A stretch of DNA of 36,744 nucleotides from Sphingobium estronivorans (lineage in GTDB: Bacteria > Pseudomonadota > Alphaproteobacteria > Sphingomonadales > Sphingomonadaceae): the NCBI RefSeq assembly GCF_008692605.1, contig NZ_LFCT01000035.1:1-36744 (forward strand). Direction: 5' to 3'. The translations under genes and the position numbers were made by a program. Shown here one piece after another: positions 1 to 9,299 of this stretch. Within the stretch, counting starts at the first letter, position 1. Each line of letters begins with the position of its first letter. The notes under the pieces were generated by a model. It was not told the origin of the DNA, did not search any database, and saw nothing but the letters and a program-made list of their open reading frames with translations.

Positions 1-49
1 GTCCAAGAAGGCGAGGCCACCTCATTCGTCCCGCCACCCAGCCGATCGC

Positions 50-235
50 TCAGGCACCGGCAACCAGCCCCACAACGACGATCAGCGATGCAAGGTCGGG
101 CGCCTGTACGGCGCCCAGTCCCAGACGTTGGCTCCATTCATGCCAGTCCATCACAATGTCTCCAATCATGTGGTTCCATCCCTGCTCCCTGGCTTGCCGA
201 TCGGCGGACCGGACAAGAGCAAGAGAGGCGGCCAC
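50..235 (-). CDS. Small hypothetical protein, 61 aa
   Basis: The reading frame begins at a GTG three bases after the stop of the penicillin-binding protein gene, so it could be translationally coupled to it. The last dozen residues are hydrophobic (DLASLIVVVGLVAGA), which could be a short membrane anchor; the rest is amphipathic with several tryptophans. An ATG start 22 codons in is an alternative. No family is recognised. The start codon is weak and there is no clear ribosome binding site, so this may not be a gene. The adjacency is seen; the coupling is inferred. Confidence 0.3.
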   Translation of the reverse strand: MAASLALVRSADRQAREQGWNHMIGDIVMDWHEWSQRLGLGAVQAPDLASLIVVVGLVAGA

Positions 236-238
236 GGG

Positions 239-3200
239 TCAATCGAAGGCCACCAGCAAGGATGGTGGCCGCGAAAAGCCCGATGGCGCGGTGCCAGGCA
301 GATGGGGCTGGGCAAGCGCAGCCTGCCAGTCGAATTCGGCGGCCTTTTCCGGCTCTGCCCGGTCGCTGTTCGCAGCGGGGCGGATCACCTGCTCTGTCAC
401 GGGCGCCAGAAGTTTGAACAATTGCGCCGGCAAGGCGCTCGTGAACCGGTAATGGGAAGCGGCGCTGCCCTCCACGAACGCCGTCACAGTACCGAAATAG
501 CGATCGCCGATGAAGAAAGCGAAGGTGGCTGTGCGCGATCGCGCCTCTGACCCGACCAGCCTGTGTCCCGACCCATATCTCTGCTCGCGATTATCGCCCG
601 TCCCTGTCTTGCCGCCGATCGCGATCACTTTGCCGTCCGGCCCGACGACAGCTTCATAGGCGCGCCTCGCCGTGCCATTTTCCACCACATCGATCAGACC
701 GCGACGGACGGCCGCGGCAATCTCCGGGCGAAGCACCCGTTCGCCCTTTTCAGGCTTCGCCGTCATGATTGTTTCATAGGGCGTGCCTTCCGCGAAGTGC
801 AGCCTCTCGATCAGTCTGGGCGCCAGCCGATAGCCGCCACTGGCAATGATGCCCATCAGTTCGGCCAGCGCGTCGGGACGATCTCCCGATGTGCCGATCG
901 CCGTCGCATAGGAAGGAATGAGCGCGTCGAACGGATAACCGACACGCTGCCAGTCTTTATGGATCGGGATGAATGCCTGCTGCTCCAGCATGGTTCTGAT
1001 CCGGCGGTTCTGGGCGGCAAAGCGGTTGGGCTTGAGCAGCCAGCGGTAGGATTCTTGCCGCACGTCGGCGCCGGCAGCAACGATGTCCCGCCAGGAGGCG
1101 CCGGGGTGCGCATAAAGATAACCGGCCAGCCATAGTTCGAGCGGATGAATATCGGCGATATAGGATCGGTCGGCCAGATCGAGCCGGTCGGGCGCATAGG
1201 TCTCGTACAGATCGCGCATCCCCTCATCATCTGTCGGCGGATGTGCCGCCCACCGACGAATGAAGGCGGAAAATTGATCGAAATCACCTTGGGGCAGCAC
1301 TGTGCGGAACGCTGCTGCCAGCCGGGGCCGAAGATATTTGGCGCGCTCCGCCACGTGGGTCAGGATCGCCGCCCGGCCCAGATCGCGATAGGCGGGAAGG
1401 AAGCGGGCGAGATACTGGCGGCCTTCCATGTCGATGAAACGTCGCAGATATTCGCGCCGGGCGGGATGATCGGGGTTTTCGAGTATCCCTTCCGTGCCGG
1501 GGATGCGAGCGATATGATAGTCTACGATATCGCGCATCATGCGGATGAAGACGAGATTGACGCTCTGCTGGAGCGCATGGGACACGGTCATCATGCCGCC
1601 ATCCCGGCGGCTGAAATTGGCGAAGCGGTGCATCCCACCCGCCGTGAAGAAGCGCTCGCCCGTCCCGGCGGAATATTCCTTCTCCATCGCCGCGTCGATG
1701 ATGGCCGCAAGCCCACCGTCTCCCCTTTTAAGAACATCGCCCTTTTCAAGAAGCTGCCCGGCGACCCAGGCAGTCAATGCATCTCCCTTTTCGCTCAGGC
1801 GCGTCAGTTGTTCGGTTGACTGCCCTTTCAGCTTGCCATGCAGATCGGCGACGATGTCGAGATAGGTGATGAGGGTGCGAACCTTCGCGGTAGAACCCAA
1901 TTCCAGCTTCGTTCCGGCATTCACGTCCAGCGGACCGTCAAGGCTGTCCGTGCGGATGCGGACATGGGTGGCGTCGGGACCGCGTTCATAAAGGGTGAAG
2001 CTGTAATTGACCTGGGCGGGCGCATCCCCGGCAAGCAAGCGCGGACCGATCAGGCCAAGTTCCGACAACCTACCGGGCTGCTTCAGGCTTCGCAGCAACG
2101 CCGTAGCCTCCTCCTGGGCCTTTTTGTCGATTGCCGTGTCGACAGTGAGATCCAGGCGGTGGAGATCATAGAAGCTTGGCGTTTTGATCAGCTTCGCAAG
2201 ATCCAGTCTCAATGCATTCGCAGCCTTGGTGATGGAGTCAGGCAGAGGTGCCGGAACAGGCGGCGTTCTGTTGAACCGGAGCCGCGCAGCAATCGCGGCA
2301 TCGCCAAGCTCGGACTGGATGACACCTTCAGAGGCCATCAGACGCAGATAGCTCTCCGTGAGCGCCTCCAGTTCGGTCCGCCCCTTCCCCAGATAATAAG
2401 CAGGGCGGCGTTGGGCGATCACAAGGCTGAGCACCTGCTTGAGAGCAAGGCCCTTCCGACCCCAGTCGGACGTCGACCGCACTGGCCCGCGAAGCGTCCG
2501 GTTCACGCTCGCAAAATCGGCTCCATACCAGAGTTGTAGCCCGTCGCCGAGGCCGGTGACCTCACCATGCCCCGGAAAGCCTGCCAGCGGTATCAGGTTA
2601 AGCGCATCGACCACCGTCTGTTTGCGGAATGCGATCGTATTGAGACCTGAATTATAGGCGCGCAGCGAGGCAGATGTCATCTGACGCAGCTTTTCGATAG
2701 CACCGGTTGTCCGTCCCTCGGGCGAGTGACGCAGCTTTTCCATCTGCGTGGCGATCGTGCTGCCGCCTGGACTGCGCTCGCCATCGGCGCGAGTGCCAAA
2801 GCTCACCAGCGCGAGGCCCAGCCGATCCCATTCTACCGCCGGATTGCGGCGAGGATGACGCAGATTGAGGAGTTCGCGATTTTCGACGAAGAGGAGGCTT
2901 CGCACCGCAAGGTCGGGTACGTCCATATAGGACGCATAGACGTGAGCCGGATCGCGATAGGAGAAGATCGGCCGACCTTTGTCGCCGATCAGCGTCAGGC
3001 CCGCCGAAGCCTTTTCACGATAGGGCGGAAATCCGCCGAGATTTTGGAATGCTCGCAACGTGGGCGACGGTCGCGCCTGCTTTTCGATCGCATATCCCTT
3101 GCGCGTTAGGCTGGCTATATAATCCGGCAATCGCGCATAGCCCAGTCGCCGGTTGAAGGGGCCGTGGCCAGGAAAAACGATGTCGTCATTCGCACCATCG

Positions 3201-3424
3201 CCCAGACTGAAATGCATCCGCCCAGCGACGTGAGAAAAAAGCTGAGACTGGATATAGGAGGTTCGCATCTCCAGAACCGCGAGCAGAAGGAAGACCAATG
3301 TTCCGATGAATGCGACTTTCAGCCAACGATGGTTCCACCATCGACGCCCCATGAACGCACCCAGGTCGGTCGCGCGCCGGGCCACGCCAGCCTTGATCTT
3401 CGCGGTTCCTGGAAATCCCGTCAT
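239..3424 (-). CDS. Bifunctional class A penicillin-binding protein-like (GT51 + transpeptidase), 1061 aa
   Basis: This is a peptidoglycan synthase of the class A PBP type, which polymerises glycan strands from lipid II and cross-links stem peptides in the periplasm. The protein has a cytoplasmic N-terminus, one membrane segment near residues 35-51, and a GT51-like region with GGSTIATQMEK at about 220-230. The usual first catalytic motif (EDxxFxxHxG) is divergent, reading VENRELLNL. All three transpeptidase motifs are present: SxxK as STAK at 511-514, SxN as SVN at 621-623, and KTG at 939-941. The SxN-KTG gap of over 300 residues and the total length exceed ordinary PBP1a/b. The ATG at 3424 has an AGGAGG just upstream; a GTG 12 codons earlier is less likely. 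The slt gene lies upstream on the same strand. The transpeptidase call is firm; the glycosyltransferase activity is less certain. Confidence 0.9.
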   Translation of the reverse strand: MTGFPGTAKIKAGVARRATDLGAFMGRRWWNHRWLKVAFIGTLVFLLLAVLEMRTSYIQSQLFSHVAGRMHFSLGDGANDDIVFPGHGPFNRRLGYARLPDYIASLTRKGYAIEKQARPSPTLRAFQNLGGFPPYREKASAGLTLIGDKGRPIFSYRDPAHVYASYMDVPDLAVRSLLFVENRELLNLRHPRRNPAVEWDRLGLALVSFGTRADGERSPGGSTIATQMEKLRHSPEGRTTGAIEKLRQMTSASLRAYNSGLNTIAFRKQTVVDALNLIPLAGFPGHGEVTGLGDGLQLWYGADFASVNRTLRGPVRSTSDWGRKGLALKQVLSLVIAQRRPAYYLGKGRTELEALTESYLRLMASEGVIQSELGDAAIAARLRFNRTPPVPAPLPDSITKAANALRLDLAKLIKTPSFYDLHRLDLTVDTAIDKKAQEEATALLRSLKQPGRLSELGLIGPRLLAGDAPAQVNYSFTLYERGPDATHVRIRTDSLDGPLDVNAGTKLELGSTAKVRTLITYLDIVADLHGKLKGQSTEQLTRLSEKGDALTAWVAGQLLEKGDVLKRGDGGLAAIIDAAMEKEYSAGTGERFFTAGGMHRFANFSRRDGGMMTVSHALQQSVNLVFIRMMRDIVDYHIARIPGTEGILENPDHPARREYLRRFIDMEGRQYLARFLPAYRDLGRAAILTHVAERAKYLRPRLAAAFRTVLPQGDFDQFSAFIRRWAAHPPTDDEGMRDLYETYAPDRLDLADRSYIADIHPLELWLAGYLYAHPGASWRDIVAAGADVRQESYRWLLKPNRFAAQNRRIRTMLEQQAFIPIHKDWQRVGYPFDALIPSYATAIGTSGDRPDALAELMGIIASGGYRLAPRLIERLHFAEGTPYETIMTAKPEKGERVLRPEIAAAVRRGLIDVVENGTARRAYEAVVGPDGKVIAIGGKTGTGDNREQRYGSGHRLVGSEARSRTATFAFFIGDRYFGTVTAFVEGSAASHYRFTSALPAQLFKLLAPVTEQVIRPAANSDRAEPEKAAEFDWQAALAQPHLPGTAPSGFSRPPSLLVAFD

Positions 3425-3643
3425 CGCCCTCCTCACCTCAAGGCGACGCCGCAGCTTCACATCTCTGCCATCTAGAACAAACCGGAAACCGCACCCGCCG
3501 CAACGTTATTGCACATGAAAAAACGCACAGAAGTGAAATTCGTTTCATCGCAAATTCAATTCGCTTCGTCGCCCAATGTGCAGGCCGAAGCCCTTTTCAA
3601 AACTGATATGAACCCAATAATCCAGCGATGATGGTTGGCAGCC

Positions 3644-5689
3644 TCAGCCCGGTGTCTGTTTGCCCAGATATTTCGACAATGGCGTGGCTGAGCCCCGGAA
3701 ATGGGCATGTTCGGGGTTCATCGCTTCATAGACCACGGCATTCTCCAGCACCCGCTGGACATAATTTTTGGTCTCGTAGATCGGGATCTGCTCGATCCAA
3801 TGGAGCATGTCTGCGCCGGGCATACGGGGGTCGCCATTGGCCTTGATCCAGCGGTTCACATTGCCCGGCCCGGCATTATAGGCCGCCACCGCCAGCGGAT
3901 AGCTGCCGCCATAATAGTTGAGCATCCGTTGGAAGTAGGAGGAGCCCAGCATGATGTTGTAATTGGGATCATTGAGAGCACTGGGATTGTAGCTCATGCC
4001 CAATTTCCCTGCCTGCTCGCGCGCCGTTCCGGGCATCAGCTGCATCAGGCCGCGGGCACCCGCATGGCTGACAATCTGCCGGTCAAACTGGCTTTCCTGC
4101 CGGGCGATGGCATGCACCATGGTCCAGTTATATTGCGCTTCGGACGGCACAGGCACGCGCGGGAAAGCGCTGGTGCCATAGCCGGCGAGGCCGCTCGACA
4201 CGGCGCGGCGGCCGACCATCACACCCATGTCGGGACGGCCGATGCTCTGCGCCAGCTCGACCGCGAGATAATGGTCAGCGTCGCTGTCGGCATTATTGGC
4301 GATGGCGCGGGCGAATTTGCTCTGATCCTGCCAATAGCCCATTTCGCCCAAGGCCTTGACGGCGCGGACCACCGAACGGCTGGCGAAGGCGGTCCGCTCG
4401 GCGGCGGAGATTTCCACCGGGCGCTCGACAGCGGTAGGCGCGGGGATCGGGTGGCCCAGCCGTTCGAGCGCGAGCTGGCCATAGAACTGGTCGGGGAAGA
4501 CGGCAGCGCGGGCGAAATAGCTGTTCGCACTGGCATTGTCGCCAGCCTGAAGCGCGGCGCGGCCCGCCCAGTAAAAGCCTTTTGATTGGGTCTGCGGCGA
4601 TTTCGCGGCTTCCGCATAACGACGGAACATTTCCATCGCATCTTGTGGTTTGTTCAGATTATAGAAGGCCATCGATCCTGCCAACCAAGCGAGGCTGGTA
4701 TAATCGTCGCGCTCACCAATCGGACGTATTCTCACGTCGGTGCCGGGCAGATAGGCATCGTCCAGCTTACTGGCGATGCCGTAAGCGAAGCTCCACTGGC
4801 TGTCATTCGCGGCGGCGCGGGCCTGGTTCAGCAGCACCTCATACCATTTTTCCGCGTCGCCCGGCCGGAAAGTCAGCGCCGGACGGTTGGCGAGATATTG
4901 CCGCCCTGCGATCCAGTTGCCAGTGTTCAGCAGCCAGTTCGCCTTGTCTGCGACAAAACCGGCGTCGGTGGCGCCCAGCGCGTCGGCCAGTTGCATCTTC
5001 ATCGCGGCATCGGGTGCCTTCTGGCGGAAGGCTATGCGCGCCTCATAGATCGGACGGCGGGCGGGCGAGACATAGGCCAACATCCGCTGCGTGCCGATCG
5101 TGTCGCCTTTCCAAAGCAGGGCGTCAGCGCGTAGGTCATGCTCCACCGAGGTCCAGCTGGAACCGAAGAGGGCAAGCAGCCGAGCCTCGTCATCGGGGGT
5201 CAAAATGCCGCCGATCCATGCATTGCGCGCTGCAATCCGCGCCTCGCCCATGCGCCCCTGCTGCATCAGGGCGAGCGCATAGCGTGCATTGCCGGTCGCA
5301 GTGCGCGGCGGGAAGCGGGTGAAGAAGGGGACGACCTGCCCCGGATCATAGCTGTTGGGATTGATCCCCGTTTCCGCCAGCCGCCGCATCCGGTCCTCGC
5401 CCGGCCAGCCGGGATTGACCATGATGAAGTTCATATAGGTGGACGACCCAAGTGCATCGTTTTGCTGGAGCGCACGCCACTGGCTGATCGTGCCGGAGAT
5501 GCTTGAATCGCTCACCACACCGATCCGGCTTTGCACCTGCCGCCATGGGCTTGGCTCGGTCGATTGGGGGATCGGCTGCACCACGGCGCCGGGGGGATAG
5601 GTTGCAGCGGGACTAAGAACCGAAGCTGCGTTCTGCGCGCTGGCCGCGACCATCATAAGCAGAATAGGGATCATTGTTGCGGGCACCAT
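3644..5689 (-). CDS. slt: Soluble lytic murein transglycosylase (Slt type), 681 aa
   Basis: The enzyme cleaves the MurNAc-GlcNAc bond of peptidoglycan to give 1,6-anhydro ends, acting in the periplasm. A short hydrophobic N-terminus (MIPILLMMVAASAQ) is a probable signal peptide. The long middle is helical and superhelical-repeat-like, as in Slt70. The catalytic SLT domain is at the C-terminus from about residue 529: ARQESQFD holds the catalytic Glu (about 532), followed by GARGLMQLMPGTA, the AAYNAGPGNV motif, and the ETKNYVQRVL motif. The length is normal for the family. An ATG at 5689 is taken as start; an in-frame ATG at 5674 would give a tighter signal peptide, and neither has a strong ribosome binding site. 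It is transcribed toward the penicillin-binding protein gene with a 219-base gap. Family assignment is near certain. Confidence 0.93.
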   Translation of the reverse strand: MVPATMIPILLMMVAASAQNAASVLSPAATYPPGAVVQPIPQSTEPSPWRQVQSRIGVVSDSSISGTISQWRALQQNDALGSSTYMNFIMVNPGWPGEDRMRRLAETGINPNSYDPGQVVPFFTRFPPRTATGNARYALALMQQGRMGEARIAARNAWIGGILTPDDEARLLALFGSSWTSVEHDLRADALLWKGDTIGTQRMLAYVSPARRPIYEARIAFRQKAPDAAMKMQLADALGATDAGFVADKANWLLNTGNWIAGRQYLANRPALTFRPGDAEKWYEVLLNQARAAANDSQWSFAYGIASKLDDAYLPGTDVRIRPIGERDDYTSLAWLAGSMAFYNLNKPQDAMEMFRRYAEAAKSPQTQSKGFYWAGRAALQAGDNASANSYFARAAVFPDQFYGQLALERLGHPIPAPTAVERPVEISAAERTAFASRSVVRAVKALGEMGYWQDQSKFARAIANNADSDADHYLAVELAQSIGRPDMGVMVGRRAVSSGLAGYGTSAFPRVPVPSEAQYNWTMVHAIARQESQFDRQIVSHAGARGLMQLMPGTAREQAGKLGMSYNPSALNDPNYNIMLGSSYFQRMLNYYGGSYPLAVAAYNAGPGNVNRWIKANGDPRMPGADMLHWIEQIPIYETKNYVQRVLENAVVYEAMNPEHAHFRGSATPLSKYLGKQTPG

Positions 5690-5692
5690 CAA

Positions 5693-6373
5693 CGATATTC
5701 AAAAGCGCCGGAATTGCAGCGCTGCCAATTGCAGTTCGCTCATGTTACACAGGATCGGGATTGGGGGTTACTATAGCTTTTCTATGGCTCTGGAGCCTTT
5801 GCATCAGAGCATATAAAATCCGTGCATGTGGATTTTACCCAGAGCGGTCATTCCACGCTTTGGGTCCCGAAATTTGTACACGATACGGGAAGCGCGTAAC
5901 CGCCTTGCTGCTCTATGGGCGTAAGCGCTGCCTTTTTTGGTTCATTCGCGGGCCTGCCGAGCGACGTTGCCGCAGCCATCACCGCTTCCGCCATATATAA
6001 TTTCTTTCTCAGCGAATGCCTGCGGCGCTGGGGTCGGATGAATGGGCATCGGTGGAACCACCGGTCGGTGACCGCCAATTTACAAAACTGCTTAGCCTGA
6101 CCGGCATCCTTGTTCACAGAGACACTATATAGGATTTACATATATGGACCTGCTGCCAGGCCAACTCTAGAATGCAGATGCTATGCCTTTCATGCCCTTG
6201 GAGAGGTATCAGCGACCCGACCACGGCGGCGGTTTTCTATTAAGCCCATAGCGCCGCCGCCGTGGCCTCAATTTGTCGGATTGTAAGTTCGGAAAACATC
6301 TCGTGGTGAACGGCACACCAGCTCTGGCTCGCCCGGCCGGGATGAGAGGAAGCGATGATGGAGAGATCATTTG
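5693..6373. other. Intergenic stretch without a convincing gene
   Basis: This gap of nearly 700 bases separates slt from a small plus-strand gene. It is more AT-rich than its surroundings. Two overlapping short open frames exist (5848-6117 minus, 5915-6100 plus), but neither has a good ribosome binding site or a recognisable product. The notable element is the long inverted repeat at 6221-6265. No tRNA or other RNA gene was recognised. Confidence 0.5.
6221..6265. repeat. Perfect 12-bp inverted repeat, 21-base spacer
   Basis: The left arm CCACGGCGGCGG (6221-6232) and right arm CCGCCGCCGTGG (6254-6265) are exact reverse complements around a 21-base AT-rich spacer. There is no T-run beside it, so an intrinsic terminator is not favoured. 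A protein-binding site, an element boundary or a structured leader are alternatives. Confidence 0.6.
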
Positions 6374-6595
6374 ATGCATAATTGGATGGAAGCGCCGACC
6401 ATAACCTCAGTCCGCCCCAAGCTCGTCCAAGCGCTTTCAGCGGAGTTCGCGGAACTGGATTGCCAGACGGCGAGCGTGGAAACGCGGCGACAGCTTTATG
6501 CCGCGCTCGTGCAAGAGGCCATCGTGATCGCGCAGCGGCGTTTACCGGACAATGAGTATCTGGTTCAGGTCTTGATGCATCCGGTTAGCGCATGA
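6374..6595 (+). CDS. Small hypothetical protein, 73 aa
   Basis: The predicted product is mainly helical, soluble, without a signal peptide or membrane segment. A GGAGAGA lies a little over 8 bases before the ATG. It precedes rodA by 145 bases on the same strand. No family is recognised and no function is suggested. The composition is unlike a random frame, but the evidence for a real gene is limited to the start context and position. Confidence 0.4.
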   Translation: MHNWMEAPTITSVRPKLVQALSAEFAELDCQTASVETRRQLYAALVQEAIVIAQRRLPDNEYLVQVLMHPVSA

Positions 6596-6740
6596 GAAGC
6601 GGCGGACTTATTCGGATCGCCAAGTATGGCGTACCCACTGTATATTGAGTTGAACGCAACCGCACTCATGACTTTGCGTAAAGTGCCTGGTCCTCCCAGA
6701 ATTCTCAAGGGTTAGGTCCAGAAGTTATCCAGATGAGCAG

Positions 6741-7868
6741 ATGAGCCTAATTCCCGACAGCCTTCGTCGCCTCCCTTGGGACATGCTGATTGTCCTGTTC
6801 GCAATAACGGCTTTTGGTCTGGCCACCCTTTATTCGGCCGCAGGAGGTAGTGCCTCGCCATGGGCGCTTAATCAGGGTATCCGCTTTATCGCATTATTCG
6901 GCTTGATGTGCGCTGTTTCACTTGTGCCCGTATCGACATGGATGAAGGCCGCATATCCCTTCTACGTTATTACCCTGGGCCTGCTGCTTGTCGTAGAGCT
7001 GTTCGGCAAGATCGGCATGGGCGCGCAAAGATGGATTGAGCTGGGCATCATAAGGCTCCAGCCATCGGAATTCATGAAGATCGCCTTAGTCCTGACATTG
7101 GCACGTTTCTATCATCGGACGCCGCCAATGTTCACAAGCAGTCCGGCCATTGTGCTGGCAGGGGCAGCGATTGTGGGCGTCCCGGCAGGTTTGGTCATGT
7201 TGCAGCCTGATCTGGGCACAGCCATGATGATCACCTTTGCCGGCGTCTGCCTTATGTTCCTCGCGGGAACGGCGTGGCGCTATTTCATTGGCGCCGGGGC
7301 GGCGTTATTGGCCATGGCGCCGGTTGGTTGGGCTATGCTGCATGACTATCAAAAGAACCGCATCCTCATTTTTCTCGACCCAGACAGCGATCCTTTGGGA
7401 ACGGGATATCACATCAGCCAATCTAAAATCGCCATTGGATCGGGTGGTGTGTGGGGGAAGGGCTTTTTGAGCGGCACCCAAAGCCACTTGGAATATCTCC
7501 CGGAAACGCACACCGACTTCATATTCGCTACCATGATGGAAGAATGGGGCATGATTGGAGGAATTTTCATAGTCCTCACCTATGGATATCTTATACGGTG
7601 GGGCTTGAGGATTGGCTTCAAGAGCAGATTTCGATTCACGCAGCTCACTGCGTCGGGACTGTCTTTCACCCTCTTCCTCTACCTGGGCATCAACCTGTCC
7701 ATGGTGATGGGACTTGCACCTGTGGTCGGCATTCCGCTCCCGCTTATGTCCTATGGCGGTTCGGCAATGTTAACTGTGCTGATTCTTTTAGGGATATTGA
7801 TGGCCTTCCATCGCGACGAGCAACGCTCAGCTGCAAGAAATGGCTTGGGGAAAAATTCGCTGCGATAA
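6741..7868 (+). CDS. rodA: Rod shape-determining SEDS glycosyltransferase RodA, 375 aa
   Basis: RodA is a polytopic inner-membrane peptidoglycan polymerase that works with a class B PBP in the elongasome. The protein has about ten hydrophobic segments and the family signatures: GAQRWIELG with Trp98, LQPSEFMK at 106-113, the LDPDSDPLGTGYHISQS loop at about 212-228, and the catalytic-type Asp259 in ETHTDFIF. Length equals the family norm. In most bacteria rodA sits beside mrdA and mreCD; here it stands alone, facing a PBP and an Slt gene, which suggests an accessory copy. The ATG start gives a normal N-terminus but has only a weak ribosome binding site. FtsW is less likely because the sequence is short at both ends and the RodA-like loop is present. 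Confidence 0.92.
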   Translation: MSLIPDSLRRLPWDMLIVLFAITAFGLATLYSAAGGSASPWALNQGIRFIALFGLMCAVSLVPVSTWMKAAYPFYVITLGLLLVVELFGKIGMGAQRWIELGIIRLQPSEFMKIALVLTLARFYHRTPPMFTSSPAIVLAGAAIVGVPAGLVMLQPDLGTAMMITFAGVCLMFLAGTAWRYFIGAGAALLAMAPVGWAMLHDYQKNRILIFLDPDSDPLGTGYHISQSKIAIGSGGVWGKGFLSGTQSHLEYLPETHTDFIFATMMEEWGMIGGIFIVLTYGYLIRWGLRIGFKSRFRFTQLTASGLSFTLFLYLGINLSMVMGLAPVVGIPLPLMSYGGSAMLTVLILLGILMAFHRDEQRSAARNGLGKNSLR

Positions 7869-7981
7869 TGCTGCGCATCACATCTGTTGGTTTTTATGAG
7901 AATTTTCTGAGAAGCCATCGATTTCGGTACCAGATCCCAACCGGCCAGATCGAAGCCAGTCAGACAGGTTGACGGCCACGC

Positions 7982-8764
7982 TCAGACCGCGCCTATCGTA
8001 ACATAGGCGCCCACGGTCATCACCGTGAGGGCGAAGAGCCGCTCCAGCAGCCCCTTGCGCGCCGCAAGCCTGCGTCCCAGCAGGATGCCGATCCCGGAAC
8101 CGCCGATCCCGCCCAGTATCATCACGCCCACCAGCAGCCAGTCGACATAGCCGGACAGCGCATAGGATGCCGCCGTAGTCAGCCCCAGCGCGGTGACGAC
8201 CACCAGCGACGTGCCGACCGCATTTTTGAGCGGCATCGCCGTCGCCAACATCAGGCCGGGCACGATCAGGAAACCGCCGCCGATCCCGAAAAACCCTGCT
8301 GCCAGCCCAACGCCAAGACCGATAGGCAAAAGGCGGGGTAACAGTGTCGCAGCCGTCGCGCGCGACAGGCGGACGTCGGGCGCTTCGACGGTTCGTCTCT
8401 TGCGCAGCATGGAAAGGCCGACGCCGATCATCAGCAGGCCGAACAGCATCAGCAGTCTTTTGCCGTCCACCGCCTTGCCGATTTCCGCGCCGATGGCGGC
8501 CCCGGTCGCGCCCGCCGTCGCAAAGACGAGGGCGCAGGGCCATTTCACCGTGCCCGCACGGGCATGGCCGATCAGGCTGGCGGCGGCATTGGCGGCCACC
8601 GCGACGGCCGCCGTTCCGATGGCGGCATGAGGGGAGGCCACTCCCACGACATAGACCAGCAGCGGCACGGCAAGGATCGACCCGCCCCCGCCGACAAGGC
8701 CCAGGACGATGCCGATGACCCCGCCCGATGTCAGCGCGGCCGCGATCATGGCCTGGGGCATCAT
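7982..8764 (-). CDS. TauE/SafE family sulfite/sulfonate exporter, 260 aa
   Basis: This is a membrane permease of the TauE/SafE (DUF81) family, thought to export sulfite or related sulfur anions. The two family repeats are visible, each opening with a glycine-rich turn: GLVGGGGSILAVPLL near the start and GFFGIGGGFLIVPGL in the second half, with about eight hydrophobic segments and a charged loop (KRRTVEAPDVR) between halves. It follows the rhodanese gene by four bases in the same transcript, which starts at the ArsR gene. In known BigR operons an exporter of this family removes sulfite made by the persulfide dioxygenase and rhodanese. Family is certain; the substrate is inferred from context. 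Confidence 0.93.
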   Translation of the reverse strand: MMPQAMIAAALTSGGVIGIVLGLVGGGGSILAVPLLVYVVGVASPHAAIGTAAVAVAANAAASLIGHARAGTVKWPCALVFATAGATGAAIGAEIGKAVDGKRLLMLFGLLMIGVGLSMLRKRRTVEAPDVRLSRATAATLLPRLLPIGLGVGLAAGFFGIGGGFLIVPGLMLATAMPLKNAVGTSLVVVTALGLTTAASYALSGYVDWLLVGVMILGGIGGSGIGILLGRRLAARKGLLERLFALTVMTVGAYVTIGAV

Positions 8765-8768
8765 CGCC

Positions 8769-9299
8769 TCAGGCGCTCAGCGAGCGGCGGTTCCATGGCA
8801 TCAGCCGCAACAGCTTCGCCATGCCGCACCAACCTGTGGCGCCCGCCATCATCAGCCCCGCGCCGACAAAGGCGGAAAGACCGAAAAAGGCCGGAGCAAC
8901 CAGAAAGCCGAGCATGACGCCCAGCAGCACCAGCCCGCCCGCCACCAATTGCACCTGCCGCATGACCTCGATCGGCTGGTGGCGATCGACGCGGGTGGGC
9001 AAACCCGCCGCCCGCCACCCGTCGAGGCCGCCTTCCAATATCTGGCAGGGCGTGGCGCCCGCCGCCGCGGCAAGCACCTGCGCATTGGCCTGTGTCCGCA
9101 TCCCGGATTTGCAATGGAAGATGATCGGCCCGTCGACTTTCGGCAGTTCTGCCAGGCGCGCCAGCGTGACGTGGATGGCGCCAGCTATGTTTTCGCGGAC
9201 ATGTTCGTCGGCATCACGAATGTCGACGAGCGTGGCGCCCGCCGCCATGGCCCTGGCCGCATCCTGCGGCGTGACGGTTGCAATCGGCATCGGAGTCAT
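8769..9299 (-). CDS. Rhodanese-like sulfurtransferase fused to DUF2892 membrane domain, 176 aa
   Basis: The N-terminal 105 residues are a rhodanese domain with active-site Cys63 in the loop CKSGMR, which would carry a persulfide. The C-terminal 60 residues hold two hydrophobic segments typical of DUF2892, anchoring the domain to the membrane. The start at 9299 overlaps the ArsR stop (ATGA); an in-frame ATG at 9290 has better spacing from GGA and may be the true start. It lies between the ArsR repressor and the TauE exporter in one operon. Role by analogy with BigR operons: handling of sulfane sulfur made during sulfide detoxification. The family call is firm. Confidence 0.92.
   Translation of the reverse strand: MTPMPIATVTPQDAARAMAAGATLVDIRDADEHVRENIAGAIHVTLARLAELPKVDGPIIFHCKSGMRTQANAQVLAAAAGATPCQILEGGLDGWRAAGLPTRVDRHQPIEVMRQVQLVAGGLVLLGVMLGFLVAPAFFGLSAFVGAGLMMAGATGWCGMAKLLRLMPWNRRSLSA

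Noticed and set aside
5848..6117. Short overlapping frames on both strands in the slt-rodA gap
   Set aside because: No ribosome binding site, no family and mutually exclusive overlap; left as unassigned intergenic sequence.
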